Source: an uncultured Caulobacter sp. (GTDB lineage: Bacteria; Pseudomonadota; Alphaproteobacteria; Caulobacterales; Caulobacteraceae). From it: 15,485 bases of DNA. The stretch spans positions 1 through 15,485 of the forward strand of contig NZ_CALCDX010000140.1 of the NCBI RefSeq assembly GCF_937900395.1. Reading direction: 5' to 3'. The translations under genes were made by a program, and so were the position numbers. The notes below the pieces were generated by a model. It had not been told where the DNA came from. It did not search any database and was given only the letters and a program-made list of their open reading frames with translations. Below are positions 1 through 5,603 of this stretch, in pieces. Numbering within the stretch: position 1 is the first letter of the stretch; each line of letters opens with the position of its first letter.

Positions 1-739
1 TGCGCAGGCCCGCGAAGGCCACGTGGTCGACGTCCATGTTCAGGCCCATGCCGATCGCGTCGGTGGCGACCAGGAAATCGACCTCGCCGGACTGGTAGAG
101 CGCCACCTGGGCGTTGCGGGTGCGGGGCGAGAGCGAGCCCATGACCACGGCCGCCCCGCCCCTCTGGCGACGGATCAGCTCGGCGATCGCATAGACCGCG
201 TCGGTGGAGAAGGCGACGATCGCCGTCCGCCGGGGCAGGCGGGTCAGCTTCTTGGAACCGGCGTAGGAGAGGTTGGAGAACCGCTCGCGGCTGACGATCT
301 CGGCGTCTGGCAGCAGGCGGCGGACCAGCGGGGCCATGGTCCCGGCGCCCAGGAACATGGTCTCGAACTTGCCCCGCGCGTGCAGCAGGCGGTGTGTGAA
401 GATGTGGCCGCGCTCGGGATCGGCGCACAGCTGGATCTCGTCGACGGCCAGGAACTCGACCTCGCGCGCCAGCGGCATGGCCTCGACCGTGCAGACGAAA
501 TAGGCCGCGCGGGCGGGGACGATCTTCTCCTCGCCGGTGATCAGGGCGACGCTGGCCTTGCCGCGCAGCTTGACCACGCGGTCGTAGATCTCGCGGGCCA
601 AAAGGCGCAGCGGCAGGCCGATCATGCCGGAGGCGTGGCCCAGCATCCGCTCGACGGCCAGGTGCGTCTTGCCGGTGTTGGTGGGCCCCAGGACCGCGGT
701 CAGCTTCGAAGGGGCCAGGCCGGTTGAACGGTCGCTCAT
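1..739 (-). CDS. SUV3-like ATP-dependent RNA/DNA helicase, N-terminal part (runs off the left edge)
   Basis: Reading the minus strand from ATG 739-737 gives 246 codons with no stop before base 1, so the C-terminal part lies outside the window. The start MSDRSTGLAPSKLTAVLGP leads into a Walker A motif GPTNTGKT at about residues 18-25. A TGEE segment follows near residue 70, the SUV3-type DEIQ Walker B motif near 99-102, and a helicase C-domain segment VATDAIGMGLNMD near 225-237. DEIQ in place of DEAD/DEAH, together with GPTNTGKT, is typical of the SUV3 (mitochondrial degradosome helicase) branch of superfamily 2. Bacterial members are common in alphaproteobacteria and are presumed to unwind RNA in the cytoplasm; their exact role is poorly known. 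The gene is divergent from the GFA-family gene, 87 bp away. Family assignment is firm; the substrate is inferred. Confidence 0.9.
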   Translation of the reverse strand, partial: MSDRSTGLAPSKLTAVLGPTNTGKTHLAVERMLGHASGMIGLPLRLLAREIYDRVVKLRGKASVALITGEEKIVPARAAYFVCTVEAMPLAREVEFLAVDEIQLCADPERGHIFTHRLLHARGKFETMFLGAGTMAPLVRRLLPDAEIVSRERFSNLSYAGSKKLTRLPRRTAIVAFSTDAVYAIAELIRRQRGGAAVVMGSLSPRTRNAQVALYQSGEVDFLVATDAIGMGLNMDVDHVAFAGLR

Positions 740-826
740 GACCCGAAAGTGGGGCGGGATTCGCGCCGGGGCAAGCGTGGCGGCGGGCGGCCGTTGGCGT
801 TACGGTTTCCGCCGATGGAGGACGTC

Positions 827-1255
827 ATGAGCGCATCGGACCTGAAAGCCTTCACGCCGCTGACGGGAGGCTGCCATTGCGGCGCGGTGCGTTACGTGAT
901 CGCCGCGCCGCCGCGCCGTCATTCGCTATGCTGCTGCGTGGACTGCCGGCGTAGCGCCGGCGCGCCGATGGTCGGATGGACGGCGACGCCCGAAAGCGCC
1001 CTGGCCATCACCGGCCAGACCATCAGCTACAACTCCTCCGGGGACATCGAGCGCGTCTTCTGCCCGCGCTGCGGGACGGGATTGTTCTATCGCAGCGCGT
1101 CGCTGTTTCCAGGCGAGGTCGATGTCAGCACCGGGACGCTCGATGATCCCAATGCGCTGCCGCCGACGGAGGTGATCCAGGTCGCCGACGCGCCCGCCTG
1201 GTGGGAGACGATCGGGTCGCTGCCTCGGCACGCGCGGTTTCCCGAGGAGGCATAG
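827..1255 (+). CDS. GFA-family zinc protein (glutathione-dependent formaldehyde-activating enzyme / CENP-V fold)
   Basis: 142 residues. The family's zinc ligands are all present: GGCHCGAVRY (C16, C18), a cysteine cluster CCCVDC (C35-C40) and CPRCGTGL (C79, C82). This matches the CxC...CxxC...CxxC pattern of the GFA/CENP-V fold. The founding member, Gfa of Paracoccus, was described as promoting S-hydroxymethylglutathione formation. Most homologues have no proven substrate, so the enzymatic role here is inference. I chose ATG 827 because GGAGG lies at 817-821 with a 5-base spacer; an in-frame ATG at 815 would overlap that site. The length is normal for the family. The TAG stop forms the first bases of a hairpin repeat. 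The gene stands alone on the plus strand, convergent with the CZB gene. Confidence 0.88.
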   Translation: MSASDLKAFTPLTGGCHCGAVRYVIAAPPRRHSLCCCVDCRRSAGAPMVGWTATPESALAITGQTISYNSSGDIERVFCPRCGTGLFYRSASLFPGEVDVSTGTLDDPNALPPTEVIQVADAPAWWETIGSLPRHARFPEEA

Positions 1256-1303
1256 AGCGTGGCAGCCGAAAGTGTGAGCGGTTTCGGCGCCCGCCACGCT
1301 CTA
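1253..1303. repeat. imperfect palindromic hairpin overlapping the GFA stop codon
   Basis: Outer arms TAGAGCGTGGC (1253-1263) and GCCACGCTCTA (1293-1303) pair perfectly. After a small internal loop, inner arms GCCGAAA (1265-1271) and TTTCGGC (1282-1288) pair as well. The first three bases of the left arm are the TAG stop of the GFA gene. No T-tract follows, so a rho-independent terminator is not clear-cut. It lies 12 bp from a second, perfect palindrome that begins with the same TAGAGC, so both look like members of a palindromic intergenic repeat family. Confidence 0.8.
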
Positions 1304-1314
1304 AGTTATAGAGA

Positions 1315-1362
1315 TAGAGCCTGTCCGTTTCTGATGTCTCCATCAGAAACGGACAGGCTCTA
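1315..1362. repeat. perfect 22-bp inverted repeat with a 4-base loop
   Basis: The arms at 1315-1336 and 1341-1362 are exact reverse complements (22 of 22), separated by TCTC (1337-1340). The left arm starts TAGAGCCTGTCCG and the right arm ends CGGACAGGCTCTA. The element fills most of the gap between the convergent GFA and CZB genes. It could stop transcription from both sides by forming a long stem, but neither end has a T-tract. Its perfect arms suggest recent spread or strong constraint. Confidence 0.9.
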
Positions 1363-1379
1363 GGCGACCCGACGTCGAC

Positions 1380-1742
1380 CTAGGCCGTGACCGTGTCCAG
1401 CGCCACGCGCAGGCGGCGGAAGGCGGTGTTCAGGCCCGACGTGGCCATCGACAGGCGATTGCCGTTGCGCAGTCGGCGATTGGCCTCGGCGTATTCGCCC
1501 CGATTGATCAGCTCGGCCACCTCGTGGGCGGCGTGGTGGAACTCGCGGTGGGCTTCCACGCAGTTCAGATAGGTGTGGTTGCCGGCCCAGCGCTGCTGGA
1601 GCGGGCCATGCAGCCATTGGCCGGTGTTGCATTGGCGGTCGGCGCGCAGCTTGGCGGCGTCGACCTGGCGCTTGTCGGCGACGGCGTCGACGAGCTCGTC
1701 ATAGATCCGGGCGTGCGCGTGCGCTTCTTCGGTAAGGTCCAT
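1380..1742 (-). CDS. stand-alone CZB (chemoreceptor zinc-binding) domain protein
   Basis: 120 residues that consist almost wholly of one CZB domain. The signature C38-N-T-G41-Q-W43-L and the helix H65-REF-H69 match the CxxGxWL...HxxxH pattern. With an N-terminal histidine (H8 or H10) they would complete the His-Cys-His-His zinc site. Established knowledge: CZB domains sense zinc and are usually fused to chemoreceptors or to diguanylate cyclases such as E. coli DgcZ. Here there is no membrane segment and no output domain, so the protein would have to act on a partner in trans, which is inference. The ATG at 1742 has AGGG seven bases upstream. No chemotaxis or cyclic-di-GMP gene is adjacent. 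An amidohydrolase gene lies 130 bp upstream on the same strand. Confidence 0.82.
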   Translation of the reverse strand: MDLTEEAHAHARIYDELVDAVADKRQVDAAKLRADRQCNTGQWLHGPLQQRWAGNHTYLNCVEAHREFHHAAHEVAELINRGEYAEANRRLRNGNRLSMATSGLNTAFRRLRVALDTVTA

Positions 1743-1872
1743 TTCTAAACCCTAGGGTTGGCTCACATCGGTCCGCACTTTTTGGAAAACTCTGGTTTCC
1801 AGCGCGTAACCGGGGATCCTTAATTCCCACGTCGGATGTGAACCTTTTCTCCGCGCCTGTGGATGAAGCGGT

Positions 1873-3504
1873 TCAGCGCGCGAACGCCACCTTTCCGTCC
1901 ACGATGGTCAGCACCGGCTGGGCCGTCAGGATCGCCTTGGGCTCGATGGTCATCAGGTCCTGGTCGAAGGCCGTCAGGTCGGCTTTTTTCCCGGCTTCCA
2001 GCGTTCCGAGGTCCTTCTCGCGGAAGGCCGCGTAGGCCGGCGCCAGGGTCAGCATCCGCAGCGCCTCGGCGCGGGTGACGGCCTCCTCCAGATGCCAGTC
2101 GGCGTTGGCGAAACCGTCCAGCGAATGACGGTAAACGGCGGCGTAGAATTCGATGCGCGGATCGCCCACCTCGACGGGGGCGTCCGAGCCCGCCGCCACC
2201 ACCACGCCAGCGTTCAGGAAGTCCTTCCAGCGATAGCCCTCGTGCAGGCGGTCCTTACCCAGGCGCGCCGGCGCGAAATAGAGGTCGCCGATCGCGTGGC
2301 TGGGCTGCATCGAGGCGATGACGCCCAGCTTGGCGAAACGCGGCAGGTCGGTGTCGGCGACGATCTGGGCGTGCTCGATACGCCAGCGGGCCTGGGTGTC
2401 GCCAGCCAGCGCCTCCTCGAACCAGTCCAGGGTCATGCGGTTGCCGCGGTCGCCGATGGCGTGCATGGCGACCTGGGCGTTCACGGCCTTGGCCTTCTTC
2501 ATCAGCGACAAGCCCTTGTCGCGCGGGGTCAGCTGCAGGCCAAGGCCCTCGGCGTCGCTATAGGGTTCGAGCAAGGCCGCGCCGCGCGAGCCCAGGGCGC
2601 CGTCCATGTAGAGCTTGATCCCGCGTACGCGGATCAGGCCGGTCTTGTCCTCGAACGGGCCAAAGCTCAAGACGAGCCCCGCCGCGCTCGGGTCCATGTA
2701 GTTGTCCACCCGCAAGCCGAAGCGCCCTTCTCCGGCCAAGGCGGTGAGCAAGGCGTGGTCCTCGGTCTCCACGCTCATGTTGGCCAGCCCGGTCCAGCCG
2801 CGCGAGGCATAGAGCTGACCGGCCTTCTCCAGCGCCTCGCGCTTCAAGGTCAGGCTCGGCGGCGGGATCACATCCTTCACCAGGCTCTGGGCGTGGTCGA
2901 TCAGCATGCCGTTGGGCTGGCCGTCAGGACCTTTCAGGATCTGGCCGCCGGCCGGGGCAGGCGTCGCGGCGTTGATCCCGGCCTTGGCGAGGGCGGCGGT
3001 GGAGGCGACGCTGGCGTGGCCGTCCGAGCGGCCCAGCACCACGATCCGTCCCGGCGCGGCGGCGTCGAGATCGGCCTTGTTGGGGAAGCGCTTCTCGGGC
3101 CAGTGGGTCTCGATCCAGCCGCGTCCGTAAATCGCGCCCTCGGGGTGGGCGGCGGCGTAGGCCTTCACGGCGGCGACCAGTTCGGCCACCGACTTCACCT
3201 GGTCGAGATTGAGCGTCAGTTCGCGCAGGCCGATGCCGGTCAGGTGAGCGTGGGCGTCGACGAAGCCCGGATAGGCGGCCGCCCCCTTCAGGTCGATGTC
3301 TCGAGCGCCTTTCGCCGCCTTGGCCTTGGCGGCGGCGAGGTCGCCCACGAACAGGATCCTGTCGTCGCGGATCAGCACCGCCTGGGCGGTCGGCGCGGCG
3401 TCGACGCCGGTATGGATCGGGCCGCCATGGATCAGGATGTCGCCGGCTCCCGCCGTCGAAAGCGACGTGAAAGCGAGCAGGGCGGCGAGAGCGAGGCGGC
3501 GCAA
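1873..3504 (-). CDS. exported metal-dependent amidohydrolase, YtcJ-like (amidohydrolase family 3)
   Basis: 543 residues including an N-terminal signal peptide (MRRLALAALLAFTSLSTAGA). The amidohydrolase motifs appear in order: PGFVDAHAHL with metal ligands H85 and H87, IKLYMDGALGSRG whose lysine is the likely carboxylated bridging residue, MHAIGDRGNR, RIEHAQ, and GSDAPVE near the C-terminus with the catalytic aspartate. This is the arrangement of YtcJ-type / N-substituted formamide deformylase-like enzymes, which hydrolyse amide or related bonds. The actual substrate cannot be read from the sequence. The signal peptide places it in the periplasm or outside the cell. The start is TTG (3504-3502), with GGAGA six bases upstream; no ATG start fits a signal peptide as well. 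The length is typical. The gene is divergent from ogt across 79 bp. Confidence 0.88.
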   Translation of the reverse strand: MRRLALAALLAFTSLSTAGAGDILIHGGPIHTGVDAAPTAQAVLIRDDRILFVGDLAAAKAKAAKGARDIDLKGAAAYPGFVDAHAHLTGIGLRELTLNLDQVKSVAELVAAVKAYAAAHPEGAIYGRGWIETHWPEKRFPNKADLDAAAPGRIVVLGRSDGHASVASTAALAKAGINAATPAPAGGQILKGPDGQPNGMLIDHAQSLVKDVIPPPSLTLKREALEKAGQLYASRGWTGLANMSVETEDHALLTALAGEGRFGLRVDNYMDPSAAGLVLSFGPFEDKTGLIRVRGIKLYMDGALGSRGAALLEPYSDAEGLGLQLTPRDKGLSLMKKAKAVNAQVAMHAIGDRGNRMTLDWFEEALAGDTQARWRIEHAQIVADTDLPRFAKLGVIASMQPSHAIGDLYFAPARLGKDRLHEGYRWKDFLNAGVVVAAGSDAPVEVGDPRIEFYAAVYRHSLDGFANADWHLEEAVTRAEALRMLTLAPAYAAFREKDLGTLEAGKKADLTAFDQDLMTIEPKAILTAQPVLTIVDGKVAFAR

Positions 3505-3568
3505 GGGCGATCTCCGGCGGCAAGTTTCGGAAATCGTAAGGGCGGTTCTTCGCCAGCGGCAACAGGCC

Positions 3569-3586
3569 TGCTATTTTTTCCACATG
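3569..3586 (+). promoter_or_regulatory. possible -10 box placing transcription start at the ogt ATG (leaderless candidate)
   Basis: Upstream of ATG 3584 there is no Shine-Dalgarno-like purine run; the preceding bases are GCTATTTTTTCCAC. GCTATTTT (3570-3577) resembles the Caulobacter -10 GCTANAWC. It sits so that transcription would begin at or next to the ATG. The matching -35 (TTCTTCG, 3546-3552) is poor, so this is tentative. Confidence 0.35.
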
Positions 3587-4159
3587 CCGACCCAGGGTTT
3601 CGCCCTTTTCGACACCAGTATCGGGCGCTGCGGCCTCGCTTGGGGGCCTAGCGGCCTGATCGGCTTGCAGTTGCCCGAGAGCACGCCCGGCGCGGCCTGG
3701 TCACGGCTGCGGCGGCGCTTCCCGGAGGCGGTGGAATCCGATCCCCCGCCCGAGGTCGAGGCGGTGATCGAGCGCATCCGCGATCTGTTGTCGGGCGGTC
3801 GCGACGACCTGACCGACGTGCCGCTGGACCTGCAGGGCCAGTCCGCCTTCAACCTGCGGGTCTACGAGATCGCCCGAGCCATCGCGCCGGGCGAGACCTC
3901 GACCTACGGCGAGGTCGCCAAGGCCATGGGCGAGCCGGGCGCCGCGCGGGCCGTGGGCAAGGCTCTGGGCGAGAACCCCTGGCCGATCGTCGTGCCCTGC
4001 CACCGGGTGTTGGCGGCGTCCGGAGGCATGGGCGGCTTTTCGGCCCCTGGCGGTTCGGTGACCAAGGCCCGGCTGCTGACGCTGGAGAAGGCCAAGACCG
4101 ACCAGGCGCCGACGCTGTTCGACCTGGAGTTCTCGGTGGCGCCGCCGCGGGGCGGGTGA
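3584..4159 (+). CDS. ogt: methylated-DNA--[protein]-cysteine S-methyltransferase (O6-alkylguanine repair)
   Basis: 191 residues. The C-terminal half carries the full family signature: FNLRVYEIARAIAPGETSTYGEVA (helix-turn-helix region, from about residue 89), VGKALGENPWPIVVPCHRVL with the alkyl-accepting cysteine C139 in PCHR, then GGFSAPGG. The enzyme removes alkyl groups from O6 of guanine onto this cysteine in a single-turnover suicide reaction, in the cytoplasm. The N-terminal half is the less conserved Ogt-type domain and there is no Ada DNA-binding domain, so it is a stand-alone Ogt/MGMT form. The ATG at 3584 starts the conserved MPTQGFALFDT; upstream in-frame starts would lie inside the divergent amidohydrolase gene. 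No ribosome site is visible. Identity is secure; the gene name could equally be given as ada-like. Confidence 0.93.
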   Translation: MPTQGFALFDTSIGRCGLAWGPSGLIGLQLPESTPGAAWSRLRRRFPEAVESDPPPEVEAVIERIRDLLSGGRDDLTDVPLDLQGQSAFNLRVYEIARAIAPGETSTYGEVAKAMGEPGAARAVGKALGENPWPIVVPCHRVLAASGGMGGFSAPGGSVTKARLLTLEKAKTDQAPTLFDLEFSVAPPRGG

Positions 4160-4502
4160 GGCTCATACGTTCCTAAGGTCACCGCCTTCCTCGCCCTTGT
4201 GGCGAGGACCCATGGCGCGGCTTAGTTCAGCCTATGGACCGATGATCCGTTCGTGTGGGCGTGCGCCCATCATACCTTATTGCGGGCTGAACGCCGGGCC
4301 CTAGGCGCAAGGCCTGGCGAAGGCGGGTGCGTTGGGGGAGGGGGCTCGCCACAGGGACCCTTAACGCCGGCTAACCCTTCGACGAACAGGGGCGAAACGA
4401 ATCATGACCGAATCGGCGACGTTCACCGATTCAGTGTTTGTTCCCTACAATCTATTGTATCTCAATTCGCGTTAACCACAAACGGAAGCTTTGCCTTGGC
4501 GG
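4160..4502. other. 343-bp gene-free gap between convergent genes
   Basis: No confident gene is present. From left to right it holds a 31-bp structured repeat (4183-4213), GC-rich spacer, an inverted repeat whose arms each contain a GANTC site (4410-4432), and an AT-rich palindrome TACAATCTATTGTA (4446-4459). A 23-codon frame (4404-4475) overlaps the last two. An open plus frame from 4253 to 4582 lacks a ribosome site, runs into the DUF3617 gene antisense and has an unconvincing protein sequence. Confidence 0.7.
4183..4213. repeat. third copy of the CCTTGT-loop hairpin repeat
   Basis: 31 bp that align without gaps to the repeat arms at 13610-13640 and 13720-13750. The core is the stem CCTCGCC / GGCGAGG (4189-4195 and 4201-4207) around loop CTTGT. 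The stem of the other copies is CCTGGGC / GCCCAGG. The two sequences differ at two base pairs, and in both pairs both partners are swapped, so the hairpin is kept. Outside the stem the flanks CGCCTT and ACCCAT are identical. Confidence 0.8.
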
Positions 4503-4958
4503 CTACTTCGCCGCTTGTTCGGCCGGGCATTCGGCCGAGACGCGCTTGGCGGTCATCACCCCGGCCAGCGGAATGCCGTTGATGGTCTTCATGTGAATGT
4601 TCAGGGTGAAGCTCTCGGGCGTGTACGAGCCGTCGGCGGTGACGGGGGCCACGCGGTCCTTCTTGTCGGTCCAGGTGCCCTTCAGCTTGATCTTGCCGTT
4701 GGAGACGACGTTGGTCGTGTAGTCGCAGCGGTACTTGCGGGTGCAGATCCCGCGGGAGAACTGCTCGACGTCGGCGGGCTTCAGGCACTTGCTCTCGCTG
4801 CCAGCTGGGATCGGGCCGACCCGGTAGTCGTACTCCCAGTGCCCGGGGAGAATCGTCTTCGGCGCCGGGGCGGAGGCTTGGCGGGCCTGGCTGGACGCGG
4901 CCAGCGGCAGGGCGGCCGCCAGGGCGAGAACGGAAGCGGCGAGGGCGGTCGAACGCAT
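4503..4958 (-). CDS. exported DUF3617-family protein
   Basis: 151 residues from the chosen start. A signal peptide (MRSTALAASVLALAAALPLA, cleavage likely near ASSQA) is followed by PGHWEYDYRVG, a cysteine pattern C58...C72...C78...C144 with the CLKPADVEQF segment, and a beta-rich tail. This is the arrangement of DUF3617 proteins, which are small periplasmic proteins of unknown function common in Caulobacterales and Sphingomonadales. I chose ATG 4958 because AAGGAGA lies nine bases upstream and the signal peptide then begins directly. An in-frame ATG at 4976 would add MKETRR but has only a weak GGGG upstream. A TATATA stretch just upstream could be the -10 region. The gene is divergent from rpmB. 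Confidence 0.8.
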   Translation of the reverse strand: MRSTALAASVLALAAALPLAASSQARQASAPAPKTILPGHWEYDYRVGPIPAGSESKCLKPADVEQFSRGICTRKYRCDYTTNVVSNGKIKLKGTWTDKKDRVAPVTADGSYTPESFTLNIHMKTINGIPLAGVMTAKRVSAECPAEQAAK

Positions 4959-5086
4959 ACGACGGGTCTCCTTCATGCGGCCCCATATATAGAGAGCCAG
5001 ATGAACCGTGCTTGAAGGCGATCATAGAGCGGCCCTTGGGGGCGGCGGGTTCCTTCGCGGGCGCGAAGAGGAAGGCCAGACCAGCC

Positions 5087-5116
5087 TTGACTCAAGGGGC
5101 GGCCTTCGCCTATATC
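5087..5116 (+). promoter_or_regulatory. housekeeping-type promoter of rpmB, with a CcrM site in the -35
   Basis: TTGACTC (5087-5093) and CCTATATC (5109-5116) match the Caulobacter housekeeping boxes TTGACGS and GCTANAWC with a 15-base spacer. GACTC (5089-5093), a GANTC methylation site, lies inside the -35. Transcription would start near 5123 and leave a leader of about 100 bases. Confidence 0.6.
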
Positions 5117-5180
5117 GCCCGCTCTCGCGCGGCCAGCTCGTCCGGATCGCGTGCCCGAATTCATATCTTAGCGGGCCAGG

Positions 5181-5217
5181 CTCTTCTCAAGAGAGCGGGG
5201 CTTCGCCCAAGCCAAGG
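5181..5217 (+). promoter_or_regulatory. structured rpmB leader with alternative hairpins next to the ribosome site
   Basis: CTCTT-ctc-AAGAG (5181-5193) is one small hairpin. Downstream, GGGC-ttc-GCCC (5198-5208) and GGCTT-cgccc-AAGCC (5199-5213) overlap, so only one can form at a time. The second ends directly at the AAGG ribosome site (5214-5217). The stems are short and their role is unproven. Confidence 0.35.
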
Positions 5218-5225
5218 TAACCACC

Positions 5226-5525
5226 ATGTCGCGCCGTTGCGAACTTACCGGTATCGGTCCGATGGTCGGCCACAATGTGAGCCACTCGAACATCAAGACC
5301 AAGCGCCGCTTCCTGCCGGCCCTGTCGCCCGCCACGCTCCAGTCGGAGTCGCTGGGCCAGAGCTTCAAGCTGCGCATCAGCAACGCGGCCCTGCGCACCC
5401 TGGACTTCAAGGGCGGCCTGGACGTGTTCCTGCTGGGCGCCAAGGACGAGCAGCTGTCGCCGCGCGCCCTGAAGATCAAGGCCCAGGTGAAGGCCAAGGC
5501 CAAGGCCGCCGCTCAGGCTGCCTAA
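5226..5525 (+). CDS. rpmB: 50S ribosomal protein L28
   Basis: 99 residues beginning MSRRCELTGIGPMVGHNVSHS, with NIKTKRRFLPAL and the ALRTLDFKGGLDVFLLGA segment that are characteristic of bacterial L28. The lysine/alanine-rich C-terminal tail (KAKAKAAAQAA) is the longer alphaproteobacterial form; the E. coli protein is about 78 residues. L28 binds 23S rRNA in the large ribosomal subunit. ATG 5226 follows AAGG with an 8-base spacer. The gene is monocistronic: its own promoter lies at 5087-5116 and a strong terminator follows at 5563-5591. Confidence 0.97.
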   Translation: MSRRCELTGIGPMVGHNVSHSNIKTKRRFLPALSPATLQSESLGQSFKLRISNAALRTLDFKGGLDVFLLGAKDEQLSPRALKIKAQVKAKAKAAAQAA

Positions 5526-5562
5526 GGCTGATCGGCCCTTCAAAGGCTGAAGAATTCGAAGA

Positions 5563-5591
5563 CCCGCCGAGCGCAAGCTCGGCGGGTTTTT
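5563..5591 (+). terminator. rho-independent terminator of rpmB
   Basis: A perfect 10-bp stem CCCGCCGAGC / GCTCGGCGGG (5563-5572, 5577-5586) is closed by a GCAA tetraloop and followed by TTTTT (5587-5591). It lies between rpmB and the convergent PBP2 gene. The opposite strand has no comparable T-tract, so it mainly serves rpmB. Confidence 0.93.
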
Positions 5592-5603
5592 CGTTGTGGG
5601 CGG

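Noticed and set aside
1784..1800. GGAAA-7-TTTCC as a terminator of the amidohydrolase gene
   Set aside because: The stem is only 5 bp and no T-tract follows on the minus strand.
2092..3651. Long open plus-strand frame (about 519 codons) opposite the amidohydrolase
   Set aside because: Same kind of antisense shadow. The amidohydrolase motifs lie on the minus strand, and this frame would cross the ogt start.
4371..4387. TTAACGCCGGCTAACC as a CtrA binding site
   Set aside because: The second half is TAAC, not TTAA, at the required spacing, and no gene start lies downstream.
4253..4582. 109-codon plus frame in the gap after ogt
   Set aside because: No ribosome site, no recognisable domain, and it overlaps the 3' end of the DUF3617 gene antisense.
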